Shown piece by piece: positions 49,886 through 58,166 of a stretch of DNA of 64,000 nt. The notes under the pieces are model-generated. The model worked only from the letters and a program-made list of their open reading frames with translations. It was not told the origin of the DNA and made no database searches. Position 1 is the first letter of the stretch; each line of letters starts with the position of its first letter. This DNA is from RPQJ01 sp044226195 (GTDB lineage Bacteria > Pseudomonadota > Gammaproteobacteria > Steroidobacterales > Steroidobacteraceae): NCBI GenBank assembly GCA_044226195.1, contig JBGAHO010000008.1, positions 38,972 to 102,971 of the forward strand, written 5' to 3'. The position numbers were made by a program, and so were the translations under genes.

Positions 49886-51052
49886 CTAGGTCCGCTCGGC
49901 CGGATTGAACAGGCGGCGGTGCTCGAGGATCGCGAAGCGGTCGGTCATGCCCGCGATGTAGTCGGCCACCGCCCGGGCACGCCCGGCCCGGCCGCCCTCC
50001 GCCTCGAGGCGCAGCGCCGCGCCCTGGTGCTCGGTCGGCATCAGGGCGACGTCCTCGAGCATGATGTCGAACAGCTCGCGGATCACCTTGCGCGCCTTGT
50101 TGGTCATGCGCAGCACGCGGTAGTGGCGGTAGAGGTGCTCGCGCAGGTAGCGCTTGAGCTCGAGGTGCTCGGCCCGCACCTCGTCGCTGAACCGCATCAG
50201 CGGCTCGGAGCGCGCCCGCACCGCGGCCACGTCCGCCGGCACGACGGCGGCGATCGCCTGGCTCGAGGCGTCGATCAGGTCGTTGACGAGGTAGTCGATC
50301 ATGCGACGCACGACCTCGTGGATCTGGCGCCGGCCGGCGAGGTCGGGGTAGCGCTCGGTGACCGTGTCGTACTGCCGGCGGAACACCGCGAGCTCGCGCA
50401 ATGCCTCGATGGAGATCAGTCCCGCGCGCAGGCCGTCGTCGACATCGTGGTTGTTGTAGGCGATCTCGTCCGCGAGATTGGCGAGCTGGGCCTCGAGCCC
50501 GGGCTGGTGGCGCGCGAGGAAGCGCTCGCCGATGTCGCCGAGCTGGCGGGCGTTGGCCGCCGAGCAGTGCTTGAGGATGCCCTCGCGCACCTCGAAGGTG
50601 AGATTGAGCCCGGGGAACTCCGCGTAGCGTTCCTCCAGCTCGTCGACCACGCGCAGCGACTGCAGGTTGTGCTCGAACCCGCCGTAGTCGCGCATGCACT
50701 CGTTGAGCGCGTCCTGGCCCGCGTGGCCGAACGGCGTGTGGCCGAGGTCGTGCGCGAGGCACACGGCCTCGGCGAGCGGCTCGTTCAGCCGCAACGCCCG
50801 TGCGACGCTGCGCGCGATCTGCGCGACCTCGAGCGAGTGCGTGAGGCGCGTGCGGTAGAGGTCGCCCTCGTGGTTCACGAACACCTGCGTCTTGTAGACG
50901 AGGCGGCGGAACGCGGTCGAATGCACGATGCGGTCGCGGTCGCGCTGGAACTCGGTGCGGTGCCGCGGCGGCGGCTCCGGGTAGCGCCGTCCCCGCGAAT
51001 CCGCGTCCTGCTGCGCGAACGGGGCCAGCGACGGGTCGCGCGGAGTGCTCAT
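49886..51052 (-). CDS. dgt: Deoxyguanosinetriphosphate triphosphohydrolase-like protein
   Basis: A 388-residue HD-domain enzyme that cleaves dNTPs to nucleoside and triphosphate. The N-terminal RDRDRIVHSTAFRRLVYKTQVF and the metal ligands His72 (THSLEV), His101-Asp102 (AHDLGHTPFGHAG) and a later Asp (LADEIAYNNHD) are clear. This short Dgt type is common in Proteobacteria and differs from the longer E. coli Dgt. Its start overlaps the aroB stop by four bases (ATGA). Confidence 0.92.
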   Translation of the reverse strand: MSTPRDPSLAPFAQQDADSRGRRYPEPPPRHRTEFQRDRDRIVHSTAFRRLVYKTQVFVNHEGDLYRTRLTHSLEVAQIARSVARALRLNEPLAEAVCLAHDLGHTPFGHAGQDALNECMRDYGGFEHNLQSLRVVDELEERYAEFPGLNLTFEVREGILKHCSAANARQLGDIGERFLARHQPGLEAQLANLADEIAYNNHDVDDGLRAGLISIEALRELAVFRRQYDTVTERYPDLAGRRQIHEVVRRMIDYLVNDLIDASSQAIAAVVPADVAAVRARSEPLMRFSDEVRAEHLELKRYLREHLYRHYRVLRMTNKARKVIRELFDIMLEDVALMPTEHQGAALRLEAEGGRAGRARAVADYIAGMTDRFAILEHRRLFNPAERT

Positions 51053-52137
51053 GCGTTGCGTCCCCCGAAATGCGCACCGAGCGTCGCCTGCAGGGCGTCC
51101 GCCGGATAGTCGCCGCTCACGACGGCCTCGCCGAGGCGCCGCAGCAGGACGAGGCGGATGCGGCCCGCGAGCACTTTCTTGTCCATCGCCATGAGGTCGA
51201 GCGCGCGCGCCACGCCGATCGGCGGCGCGGCGACCGGCAGCCCGAGGCGCGTCAGCAGCGCGCGCACCCGCTCGACGTCCGCGCGATCGAGCCAGCCGAT
51301 GCGGCAGGACAGGTCCGCGGCGAGCAGCATGCCGACGGCCACGGCTTCACCGTGCAGCCACTCCCCGTAGCCGAGCGCGTTCTCGATCGCATGGCCGAAG
51401 GTGTGACCGAGGTTCAGCAGCGCGCGCTGGTCGTTCTCCCGCTCGTCCGCGGCGACGATGCGCGCCTTGATCTCGCAAGAGCGACGCACTGCCTGCGCGA
51501 GCGCGTCGGTGTCGAGGTTGAGCAGCGCGTGCGCGTGCTGCTCGATCCAGTCGAGGAACTCCGCATCGGCGAGCAGGCCGTACTTGGCGACCTCCGCCAG
51601 CCCGGCGCGCAGCTCGCGCGTCGGCAGCGTGCGCAGCGTGGCGAGGTCGGCGATCACGGCGCGCGGCTGGTGGAAGGCGCCGATCAGGTTCTTGCCGCCC
51701 GGGTGGTTGACGCCCGTCTTGCCGCCGACCGACGAATCGACCTGTGCCAGCAGCGTGGTCGGCACCTGCACGAAGTCGATGCCGCGCTGGTAGCAGGCGG
51801 CGGCGAAGCCCGTGAGGTCGCCGATCACGCCGCCGCCGAGCGCCACCGCGCAGGCATCGCGGTTCAGCCGCTGCGCCACCATTGCATCGAGCACGCGCGC
51901 GGCGGTCTCGAGCGTCTTGAACTGTTCGCCGTCCGGCAGGATCACGCTGCCGAGACGCTTGCCGGCCAGCCCCCGCTGCAGCGTCTCGAGATAGAGCGGG
52001 GCCACGGTCGCATTGGTGACGACCAGGACGTCCCGGGCCGGCACGGCGGCCTCCAGCACCGCGGGCTGCGCCAGCAGGCCGGGGCCGATGCGGATGTCGT
52101 AGCTGCGCGGGCCGAGGTCGATGTGGACGTCCGGCAT
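51049..52137 (-). CDS. aroB: 3-dehydroquinate synthase
   Basis: A 362-residue NAD- and metal-dependent enzyme that cyclises DAHP to 3-dehydroquinate, step 2 of the shikimate pathway. Signatures: DGEQFKTLETAARVLD, the nucleotide loop GGGVIGDLTGFAAA, RGIDFVQVPTTLLAQVDSSVGGKTGVNHPGGKN and LNLGHTFGHAIE with the metal histidines. It starts 3 bp after aroK; the aroK-aroB pairing is typical of Proteobacteria. Confidence 0.97.
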   Translation of the reverse strand: MPDVHIDLGPRSYDIRIGPGLLAQPAVLEAAVPARDVLVVTNATVAPLYLETLQRGLAGKRLGSVILPDGEQFKTLETAARVLDAMVAQRLNRDACAVALGGGVIGDLTGFAAACYQRGIDFVQVPTTLLAQVDSSVGGKTGVNHPGGKNLIGAFHQPRAVIADLATLRTLPTRELRAGLAEVAKYGLLADAEFLDWIEQHAHALLNLDTDALAQAVRRSCEIKARIVAADERENDQRALLNLGHTFGHAIENALGYGEWLHGEAVAVGMLLAADLSCRIGWLDRADVERVRALLTRLGLPVAAPPIGVARALDLMAMDKKVLAGRIRLVLLRRLGEAVVSGDYPADALQATLGAHFGGRNA

Positions 52138-52140
52138 GGC

Positions 52141-52662
52141 TCACTCCGCCAGCGGCTCGCCGAGCGCGTGCAGGATCTGGTCGACGACTGTCTTCACCTT
52201 CCGTCCGTCCGTATCCACCGTGACCGTCGCGACCTCGTCGTAGAGCGGCGCCCGCATCGCCATCAGGCGCTCGAGCGTGCCCCGCGGGTCGTCGTTGTTC
52301 AGCAGCGGGCGGCCGGTGCCGTGGCGCGTCCGGGCGAGCTGCTGCTCGATCGTGGTCCGAAGATACACGACGCGGCCGCGGCTGCGCAGCCGCTCGCGAC
52401 TCCGCGGATCGAGGATGGCGCCGCCGCCCGTCGCGATCACCAGGCCCTCGCGGCCGGTCAGGTCGTCGATGACCTCGGCCTCGCGCACCCGGAAGCCCGC
52501 CTCGCCCTCGCGCTCGAAGATGTAGGGGATGTCGACGCCGGTGCGCCGCTCGATCTCCTCGTCGCTGTCGACGAAGTCCAGGCCGAGGTCGCGCGCCAGG
52601 CGGCGCCCGACGGCACTCTTGCCCGATCCCATCGGTCCGACGAGGAAGACGTTCCGGGTCAC
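52141..52662 (-). CDS. aroK: Shikimate kinase I
   Basis: A 173-residue kinase that phosphorylates shikimate with ATP. The P-loop is GPMGSGKS at 9-16, followed by LGLDFVDSDEEIERRTGVDI (shikimate site), IATGGGAIL and RPLLNNDDPRGTLERL (lid). Its start codon lies only 12 bp beyond the U-tract of a hairpin terminator that follows pilQ, so its transcription must come from read-through or from a promoter inside the terminator region. Confidence 0.96.
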   Translation of the reverse strand: MTRNVFLVGPMGSGKSAVGRRLARDLGLDFVDSDEEIERRTGVDIPYIFEREGEAGFRVREAEVIDDLTGREGLVIATGGGAILDPRSRERLRSRGRVVYLRTTIEQQLARTRHGTGRPLLNNDDPRGTLERLMAMRAPLYDEVATVTVDTDGRKVKTVVDQILHALGEPLAE

Positions 52663-52673
52663 GCGCGGCCCCT

Positions 52674-52708
52674 GAAAAGAAAAGCGGCCGCAGTCGCCTG
52701 CGGCCGCT
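52674..52708 (-). terminator. Intrinsic terminator between pilQ and aroK
   Basis: On the minus strand an 11-bp perfect stem AGCGGCCGCAG / CTGCGGCCGCT with a 4-base loop (52683-52708) is followed by TTTTCTTTTC (52683 down to 52674): a textbook intrinsic terminator for the pilMNOPQ operon. On the plus strand an A-rich tract precedes it and no U-run follows, so it is directional. Confidence 0.85.
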
Positions 52709-52735
52709 CATTCTGTCACCGGGACGGGCCGGGCG

Positions 52736-54922
52736 TCAGTAGATGTCGGCGCCCTCGCGCAGGATCTTCGGCGTCACGAAGATCAGCAGCTCGTCCTTGT
52801 TGTCGGTCCGGGTCTTGCTCTTGAACAGCACGCCGAGGCCCGGGATGTCGCCGAGCAGCGGCACCTTGTTCACCGAGTCGCGCTTCTCCGTCTCCATGAT
52901 GCCGCCGAGGACGACCGTCTGGCCGTCGTTGACGAGCACCTGGGTGGTGATCTCGCGGGTGTCGATGCTGGGCACCTGGCCGCCGGTGGCGCTCTGCACG
53001 AGCTGGCCGACGTTGTCCTTGCTGACCGTCAGGTCGAGGATGATGCGGTCGTCCGGCGTGATCTGCGGCGTCACCTTGAGCGAGAGCACGGCCTTCTTGA
53101 ACTGGGTCGTGGTCGCGCCGCTCGAGGCCGACTCCTGGTACGGGATCTCGACGCCCTGCTCGATGCTCGCTTCCTTGCCGTTCGCCGTGATGACGCGCGG
53201 CGCGGAGACGATCTCGCCCCGGCCTTCGCGCTGCGCGGCCGAAATTTCCAGGTCGACGATGTAGTCGGAGTCGAGCAGCGTCAGGGCCAGCCGGCCGGCC
53301 GGGTTGGCGATCGGCAGGTTGACCATGTAGCGCTGGTTGGCCGGAGGCGTCTGCACCGTGGAGCCGGTGCCCGCGCCGCCCGAGCCGCCCGTGCCGATGG
53401 TCGGGCCGTTGCCGTCCGACGCGTCGAGGCCGCTGTTGCCGACGTAGGCGAGGCCGTTGCCGCCGTAGTCCGCGACCGCGGTGGCGCCGAAGCGCACGCC
53501 GAGCTCGCGGCTGAAGTCGTCGTTGACGATCACGATGCGCGCCTCGATCAGCACCTGGCGCACCGGGATGTCGAGCGTCTGCACCAGGCGGCGGATGTCC
53601 GCCAGGCGATCGGACGTGTCCTGCAGCAGCAGCGTGTTGGTGCGATCGTCGATCGCCACGCTGCCGCGGTCGGACAGCAGCGAGCTGCCCTTGCCCTGCG
53701 CCTTGATCAGCGCGGCGATGTCCGACGCCTTGGCGTAGTTGACCTGCAGGTACTCGGTGCGGATCGGCGCGAGCTCGGTCATTGCCTTGCGCGACTCGAG
53801 CTGGGCGCGCTCACGCGCGGCCAGTTCCTCGGCCGGGGCCACGTAGATCACGTTGCCCTCGCGACGCTGGTCGAGGCCCTTGGTGCGCAGCACGATGTCG
53901 AGGGCCTGGTCCCAGGGCACGTTCTGCAGGCGCAGCGTCACGCTGCCCGACACGGAGTCGCTGACCACGATGTTCTGGCCGCTCGTCTCCGCGAGCAGCT
54001 GCAGCACGGCGCGCGTCTCGATGTCCTGGAAGTTGAGCGTCAGGCGCTCGCCCTTGTATTCCTTCTTGCCGGGGTCCGGCAGCGCCGCCGTCTTCGGCCG
54101 CGGACGGACCTCGAGCACGTAGTCGCGGTCGCTCTGGTAGGCCTGCGTCTCGTAGTCGCCACTGGCGCCGACCACGAGGCGGGCGCCGGACGGCAGGCTG
54201 CTGACGTCGAACGAGCTGACCGGCGTGGCGAAGTCGACCACGTCGTAGCGGCGTGCGATGTCGGTGCCGACCGCGGTGCGCGGAAAATCGACGACGATGC
54301 GGCCGCCTTCCTGCTTGAGGCTGGCCTGGACCTTCGAATCGTTGGTGCGGATCAGGATGCGCCCGGCGCCGTCCTCGCCGCGGCGGAAGTCGACCTTGTC
54401 GATGGACCAGCCGGCCGCGGCATCGCTCGTGCCGCCCGAGGCTGCCGGAGCGGCCGCTGCTGCCGCTGCCGTCGCCTGAGCACGGCCGAGGGTGACGAAC
54501 ACGACGTTGCCCGCCGCCCGCGTCGAATACGGCTGCAGCGAGTCGAGGTTGAACACGACGCGGGTGCGGCCCGAGGCTTCGGCCGCCACGATGGTGTCCA
54601 CGCCGCCCGCGTTGACGTCGACGCGCCGCGAGTCGAGACCGACCGCCGTGTTGGGCAGGTCGACGGCGAGTCGCGCCGGGTTGTCGATGGTGAAGGCGAC
54701 CGGCTGCGGCGCGGGGCCGTCGAGCACGAGGCGCACTTCGAGCTGGTCGCCGGGCTGCGGCTGCAGCTCGACCTTGGTCAGCTTGACCTGTGCCTGCGCG
54801 AATGCGGCCTGCGCGACGAATGCGAGTACCCCGGCCAGCGCGACGAGCGCCGCGGGGCGTTTGCGGTCGGCCCCGCGCGCCTCCGTGCGGCGGTTGATCA
54901 CGTGCGACGATGCAGCGGTCAT
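52736..54922 (-). CDS. pilQ: Type IV pilus secretin PilQ
   Basis: The 728-residue outer-membrane pore of the type IV pilus. A signal region follows a basic leader and ends near residue 43 (AAFAQAQ). N-terminal AMIN domains (LKLTKVELQPQPGDQLEVRLVLDG; VDFRRGEDGAGRILIRTNDSKVQ) bind peptidoglycan. An STN/N-domain region starts LTLNFQDIETRAVLQLLAE, and the secretin domain includes VPLLGDIPGLGVLFKSKTRTDNKDELLIFVTPKIL at the end. A Gly/Ser-rich insert (GTGGSGGAGTGS) lies near residue 525. Last gene of pilMNOPQ. Confidence 0.96.
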   Translation of the reverse strand: MTAASSHVINRRTEARGADRKRPAALVALAGVLAFVAQAAFAQAQVKLTKVELQPQPGDQLEVRLVLDGPAPQPVAFTIDNPARLAVDLPNTAVGLDSRRVDVNAGGVDTIVAAEASGRTRVVFNLDSLQPYSTRAAGNVVFVTLGRAQATAAAAAAAPAASGGTSDAAAGWSIDKVDFRRGEDGAGRILIRTNDSKVQASLKQEGGRIVVDFPRTAVGTDIARRYDVVDFATPVSSFDVSSLPSGARLVVGASGDYETQAYQSDRDYVLEVRPRPKTAALPDPGKKEYKGERLTLNFQDIETRAVLQLLAETSGQNIVVSDSVSGSVTLRLQNVPWDQALDIVLRTKGLDQRREGNVIYVAPAEELAARERAQLESRKAMTELAPIRTEYLQVNYAKASDIAALIKAQGKGSSLLSDRGSVAIDDRTNTLLLQDTSDRLADIRRLVQTLDIPVRQVLIEARIVIVNDDFSRELGVRFGATAVADYGGNGLAYVGNSGLDASDGNGPTIGTGGSGGAGTGSTVQTPPANQRYMVNLPIANPAGRLALTLLDSDYIVDLEISAAQREGRGEIVSAPRVITANGKEASIEQGVEIPYQESASSGATTTQFKKAVLSLKVTPQITPDDRIILDLTVSKDNVGQLVQSATGGQVPSIDTREITTQVLVNDGQTVVLGGIMETEKRDSVNKVPLLGDIPGLGVLFKSKTRTDNKDELLIFVTPKILREGADIY

Positions 54923-54941
54923 TCTCGGGTCTCCTTGCAGA

Positions 54942-55454
54942 TCATTCGCTCAGTGCGAGTGCGGCCGGGCGTTCGACGAAACCACCCGTGCCGTCTGGAG
55001 CGATCTCGATGAGCGAGATCTTGCCGTCCTCGATGGCCGTGATCCGGCCGTCGTTCTGTCCCATGTGGTTGCCCGGCAGGACGCGGTGCACCAGGCCATC
55101 ACGGGTCTGCACCAGGCCGTACACGTGGCCTTGCAGCTTCAGGGTACCGACCATGCGCAGCGTGTCGAGCGAGAACTGCTCGAGGAACTCGCGCGGCCGG
55201 TTGGCATCGGGCCGGATGCCGTTCGCCATCGAGGCCGGCACGCCGGCTTCGAAGGGCGAGCGCTGGTCCGCGGCCGCGTATGCGAACGTCTCGTAGGGCT
55301 TGACCTCCGGCAGCGGCTCGATGCCGCGGCTCGGACGGTTCTTCATCTCGTCGATCTTGGCGCGCATCTCGTCCATGTCGTTCGAGCAGCCGGCGATCGC
55401 GGCCAGCCCGAGCGTGGCGAGGAGGATGCGAGCAGGGTTCGTGAAGTTGGCCAT
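54942..55454 (-). CDS. pilP: Type IV pilus lipoprotein PilP
   Basis: A 170-residue inner-membrane lipoprotein that links the PilMNO platform to the secretin PilQ. Lipobox IAGC (Cys at about residue 23), then a charged flexible stretch, then the C-terminal beta domain with FSLDTLRMVGTLKLQGHVYGLVQTRDGLVHRVLPGNHMGQNDGRI, characteristic of the family. It starts 7 bp after pilO. Confidence 0.94.
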   Translation of the reverse strand: MANFTNPARILLATLGLAAIAGCSNDMDEMRAKIDEMKNRPSRGIEPLPEVKPYETFAYAAADQRSPFEAGVPASMANGIRPDANRPREFLEQFSLDTLRMVGTLKLQGHVYGLVQTRDGLVHRVLPGNHMGQNDGRITAIEDGKISLIEIAPDGTGGFVERPAALALSE

Positions 55455-55461
55455 GTGCGCC

Positions 55462-56139
55462 TCAGCCCTTCTTCGCCGGCTTCTTGCCCTTCTTGCCCTT
55501 GCCCGTCGCCCTCGCCTGGTCGTCCTCGTCGAGGTAACGATAGGTCTTGGCCGTGACGTTGAGGGTGAGGGAGCCCGGGTCCGCGGCGGCGCCGCGCACC
55601 TGGCTGCTGGGCTGGATCTCGATGTCGTGCAGGGTCACGATGCGCGGCAGCGCGGCGATGCCGCTCGCGAACTTGCCCATCTCGTGGTAGCCGCCGGTGA
55701 GGCGGATGCTGATCGGCAGCTCGGCGTAGAAGTCCTTGCGGACCTCGCCCCGCGGCTGGAAGAGCTTCTCCTCGAGGCCGGCCGCGAGGCCCGTCTGCGA
55801 GATGTCGACCAGCAGGTTCGGCACCTCGGTCTTGTTCGGCAGCTCGCGCAGCATCGCGCCGAAGGACTTCTCCATCTCGGCGAGCTGGGCCTTGTACGCC
55901 GACAGGTTGGACGCCTTGCGCGCCTTGTCGTCGAGCGTGCTCCAGAGCTCCTTCTCCTTGGCTTCGGCCTCGAGCAGCAGCGGGTGCTGCGACTTCCAGA
56001 CGAAGAAGTAGTAGGCGCCGAACGCAGCGAGCGCGAACAGGATCGCGACGGTGCCCACGCGCACGCCGAGCGGCCAGCGACCCGGGTCGTTCGGGTCGAG
56101 GCCGCGCAGTTGGTCGAGCAGTTCCTGGAGCTTCTTCAT
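55462..56139 (-). CDS. pilO: Type IV pilus inner-membrane protein PilO
   Basis: A 225-residue bitopic protein: TM helix at about 27-47 (VGTVAILFALAAFGAYYFFVW), a coiled coil (KEKELWSTLDDKARKASNLSAYKAQLAEMEKSFGAMLRELPNKTEVPNLLVDISQ) and a ferredoxin-like C-terminal domain (LPISIRLTGGYHEMGKFASGIAALPRIVTL). It forms a heterodimer with PilN. The C-terminus ends in a Lys-rich tail. Its start overlaps the pilN stop by four bases. Confidence 0.94.
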   Translation of the reverse strand: MKKLQELLDQLRGLDPNDPGRWPLGVRVGTVAILFALAAFGAYYFFVWKSQHPLLLEAEAKEKELWSTLDDKARKASNLSAYKAQLAEMEKSFGAMLRELPNKTEVPNLLVDISQTGLAAGLEEKLFQPRGEVRKDFYAELPISIRLTGGYHEMGKFASGIAALPRIVTLHDIEIQPSSQVRGAAADPGSLTLNVTAKTYRYLDEDDQARATGKGKKGKKPAKKG

Positions 56140-56744
56140 TTGGCGCCCGCCCTCTTCGGCTTCTTGGCCGACGCCTTGGCGGCGTCATCCGCCGACGGCG
56201 CGACGTGGCTGCGCTGCTTGGCGAACAGCGTGAAGCTCGCGCCGACCGCGGCGTCGCGGCCGCGGGTCTCGACGATCTGCAGCGACGGGTCGGCGAGCCA
56301 CTCGGACGCCTCGATGTTGCGCATCAGCGTCGACACGCGCGTGCTCGACTGCGCCACGCCGCGGAACTCGAACTTCTCGCCGCTCTGCTTCAGGTAGGTG
56401 AGGTACACGCCCTCGGGCAGGATGCGCACGATCTCGTCGAACACGTGCACGATCTCGGGCCGGCTGCGCTGCAGCCGCTCGATGATCTCCATGCGCGCGA
56501 GCAGGCGGCGCTTCTGCGCGTCGAGGCCGTTGATCTCCTCGATCTGCTTGTCGAGCAGCGCGATCTCGTCCTGCAGCACCTTGTTGCGGTCCTGCTGGTG
56601 GGCGATCGAGGCGCTCATCTCCCAGCGACCGAGCAGCGCGACGAGCGCGGCCGTCGCAAGCGCGGCGCCGATGGCGAGACCGAACTCCTGCCGTTTGCGC
56701 TTGCGCTCCGCCTCGCGCCACGGCAGCAGGTTTATTCTGGGCAT
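56136..56744 (-). CDS. pilN: Type IV pilus inner-membrane protein PilN
   Basis: A 202-residue bitopic protein. The N-terminal cytoplasmic motif PRINLLPWRE (2-11) is the peptide that docks into PilM. A TM helix follows (about 24-42), then a coiled coil (DRNKVLQDEIALLDKQIEEINGL) and a periplasmic domain (VYLTYLKQSGEKFEFRGVAQSSTRVSTLMRNIEAS). The basic C-terminal tail is Lys/Ala-rich. It starts 1 bp after pilM ends. Confidence 0.95.
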   Translation of the reverse strand: MPRINLLPWREAERKRKRQEFGLAIGAALATAALVALLGRWEMSASIAHQQDRNKVLQDEIALLDKQIEEINGLDAQKRRLLARMEIIERLQRSRPEIVHVFDEIVRILPEGVYLTYLKQSGEKFEFRGVAQSSTRVSTLMRNIEASEWLADPSLQIVETRGRDAAVGASFTLFAKQRSHVAPSADDAAKASAKKPKRAGAK

Positions 56745-56745
56745 G

Positions 56746-57807
56746 TCAGTCGAAGCTCCTCAGCGCCAGACCGCAGGCCGTCAGCAGCGCGGTCGCGTCC
56801 TTCTTCACGCCCTGCGCGAGCGCGCGGGTGGAAATCTTCATCTGGCCGAGCGGGTCGCCCCGTTCGGCCGGGATGCCGACGCGGCTCGCGATCACGTCCG
56901 CGACGCCCGGGATGTTGGCGCAGCCGCCGCAGATCAGGATCTGCTCGGGCTGCTCGCGGCCGCTGCCGGAAGCCAGGTAGAACTGCAGCGAGCGGCTCAC
57001 CTGCTGGCACATGTCGTCGATGAACGGGTCGAGCACCTCGGCCTGGTAGTTGGCCGGCAGGCCGCCTTCCTTCTTGGCGCGGCCGGCCTCCTCGATGCTG
57101 AGGCCGTAGGTGCGCATGATCTCCTCGGTGAGCTGCTGCCCGCCGAAGGCGAAGTCGCGCGTGTACGAGACCTTGAGGTCGCGCAGCACGGAAAACGTGG
57201 TGCTGCTCGCGCCGAAGTCGATCACCGCGATGCTGCGCTCGAGCCCGCCGTCGGGCATCTGGTGCGTCAGCAGGTGGCAGGCGTTCTCGAGCGCGAAGGC
57301 CTCGACGTCGACGATGCGCGCGGTGAGGCCGGCGGCGTGCACCGCGGCCTGGCGCTGCTCGACGTTCTCGGAGCGCGTCGCCACGAGCAGCACGTCGAGC
57401 ATCTCGGGGTCCTTCTCCGACGGGCCGATCACCTCGAAGTCGAAGCTGACCTCCTCCATCGGGAACGGGATGTACTGGTCGGCCTGCATCTCGACCTGCG
57501 ACTCGAGCTCGGCCTCGCGCAGGTTGCGCGGCATCTGGATGACCTTGGTGATGGCCGCGTCGCCGCTGATGGCGACGGCCACTTCGGAACTGCGCGCGCC
57601 GGCGCGCTTCACGGCGCGGCGGACGGCGTCGCCGACGACCTGGGCGTCGACGATGGCCTTTTCGTTGATCGAGTTCGGAGGGGTCGGTTCCGCGGCGTAG
57701 GACTCGACGCGATACGTGTCACCACTCTTCGACAGCTCGATGAGCTTGATCGAGGACGTCGTGATGTCGAGTCCGATGATCGGTCGAAACCTGCGCTGGA
57801 ACAGCAC
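56746..57807 (-). CDS. pilM: Type IV pilus actin-like ATPase PilM
   Basis: A 353-residue cytoplasmic, FtsA/actin-like protein that recruits PilN. The nucleotide-fold signatures are IIGLDITTSSIKLIEL (12-27), SIAVIDFGASSTTFSVL and ICGGCANIPGVADVIASR, with the LQFYLASG helix before the last. ATG at 57807 opens the operon; a 359-bp gap separates it from the divergent PBP1A gene, the arrangement found across gammaproteobacteria. Confidence 0.96.
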   Translation of the reverse strand: MLFQRRFRPIIGLDITTSSIKLIELSKSGDTYRVESYAAEPTPPNSINEKAIVDAQVVGDAVRRAVKRAGARSSEVAVAISGDAAITKVIQMPRNLREAELESQVEMQADQYIPFPMEEVSFDFEVIGPSEKDPEMLDVLLVATRSENVEQRQAAVHAAGLTARIVDVEAFALENACHLLTHQMPDGGLERSIAVIDFGASSTTFSVLRDLKVSYTRDFAFGGQQLTEEIMRTYGLSIEEAGRAKKEGGLPANYQAEVLDPFIDDMCQQVSRSLQFYLASGSGREQPEQILICGGCANIPGVADVIASRVGIPAERGDPLGQMKISTRALAQGVKKDATALLTACGLALRSFD

Positions 57808-58166
57808 GATGTAGTCCTTCTAGTTCAAAAGGTTGCGCAGAAATCGTGTGGCAGATTCCATGCCCCCGCGCCACTATATATCAGGGTTCTGCCCATGAGA
57901 ATTGTGAGTGCGCTAGCAAAATGGAGCATTTTCGTGCCGCGCCCCCCGGTGGCTGCGTGGAATACCGGACCTGCGCACGAGGGCCGACGCGGCTCCCGCG
58001 GGCCCGCTGGAGGCCCCGGGGGTCTGACGTGCAACCCCGCTGTCATAGGCGTCTGCCCTTAGACCGGTGGCTTTGCGTCCTCACCTTTCAGTGAGTTTGC
58101 CCTGGTGTCGCGGCTACTATGCACAAGCCCCGATAGTGCAGCAAGGAACGGGTCCCAGTTTTGGCA
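57808..58166. promoter_or_regulatory. Divergent intergenic region pilM / PBP1A
   Basis: This 359-bp stretch holds no ORF that I can support. It must contain promoters for both operons. An AT-rich box (CTATATATCA, about 57873-57882) lies 65-75 bp upstream of pilM and could be part of its promoter. Near PBP1A, AAGGA (58143-58147) is a candidate ribosome binding site. I could not assign convincing paired hexamers on either strand. Confidence 0.4.
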
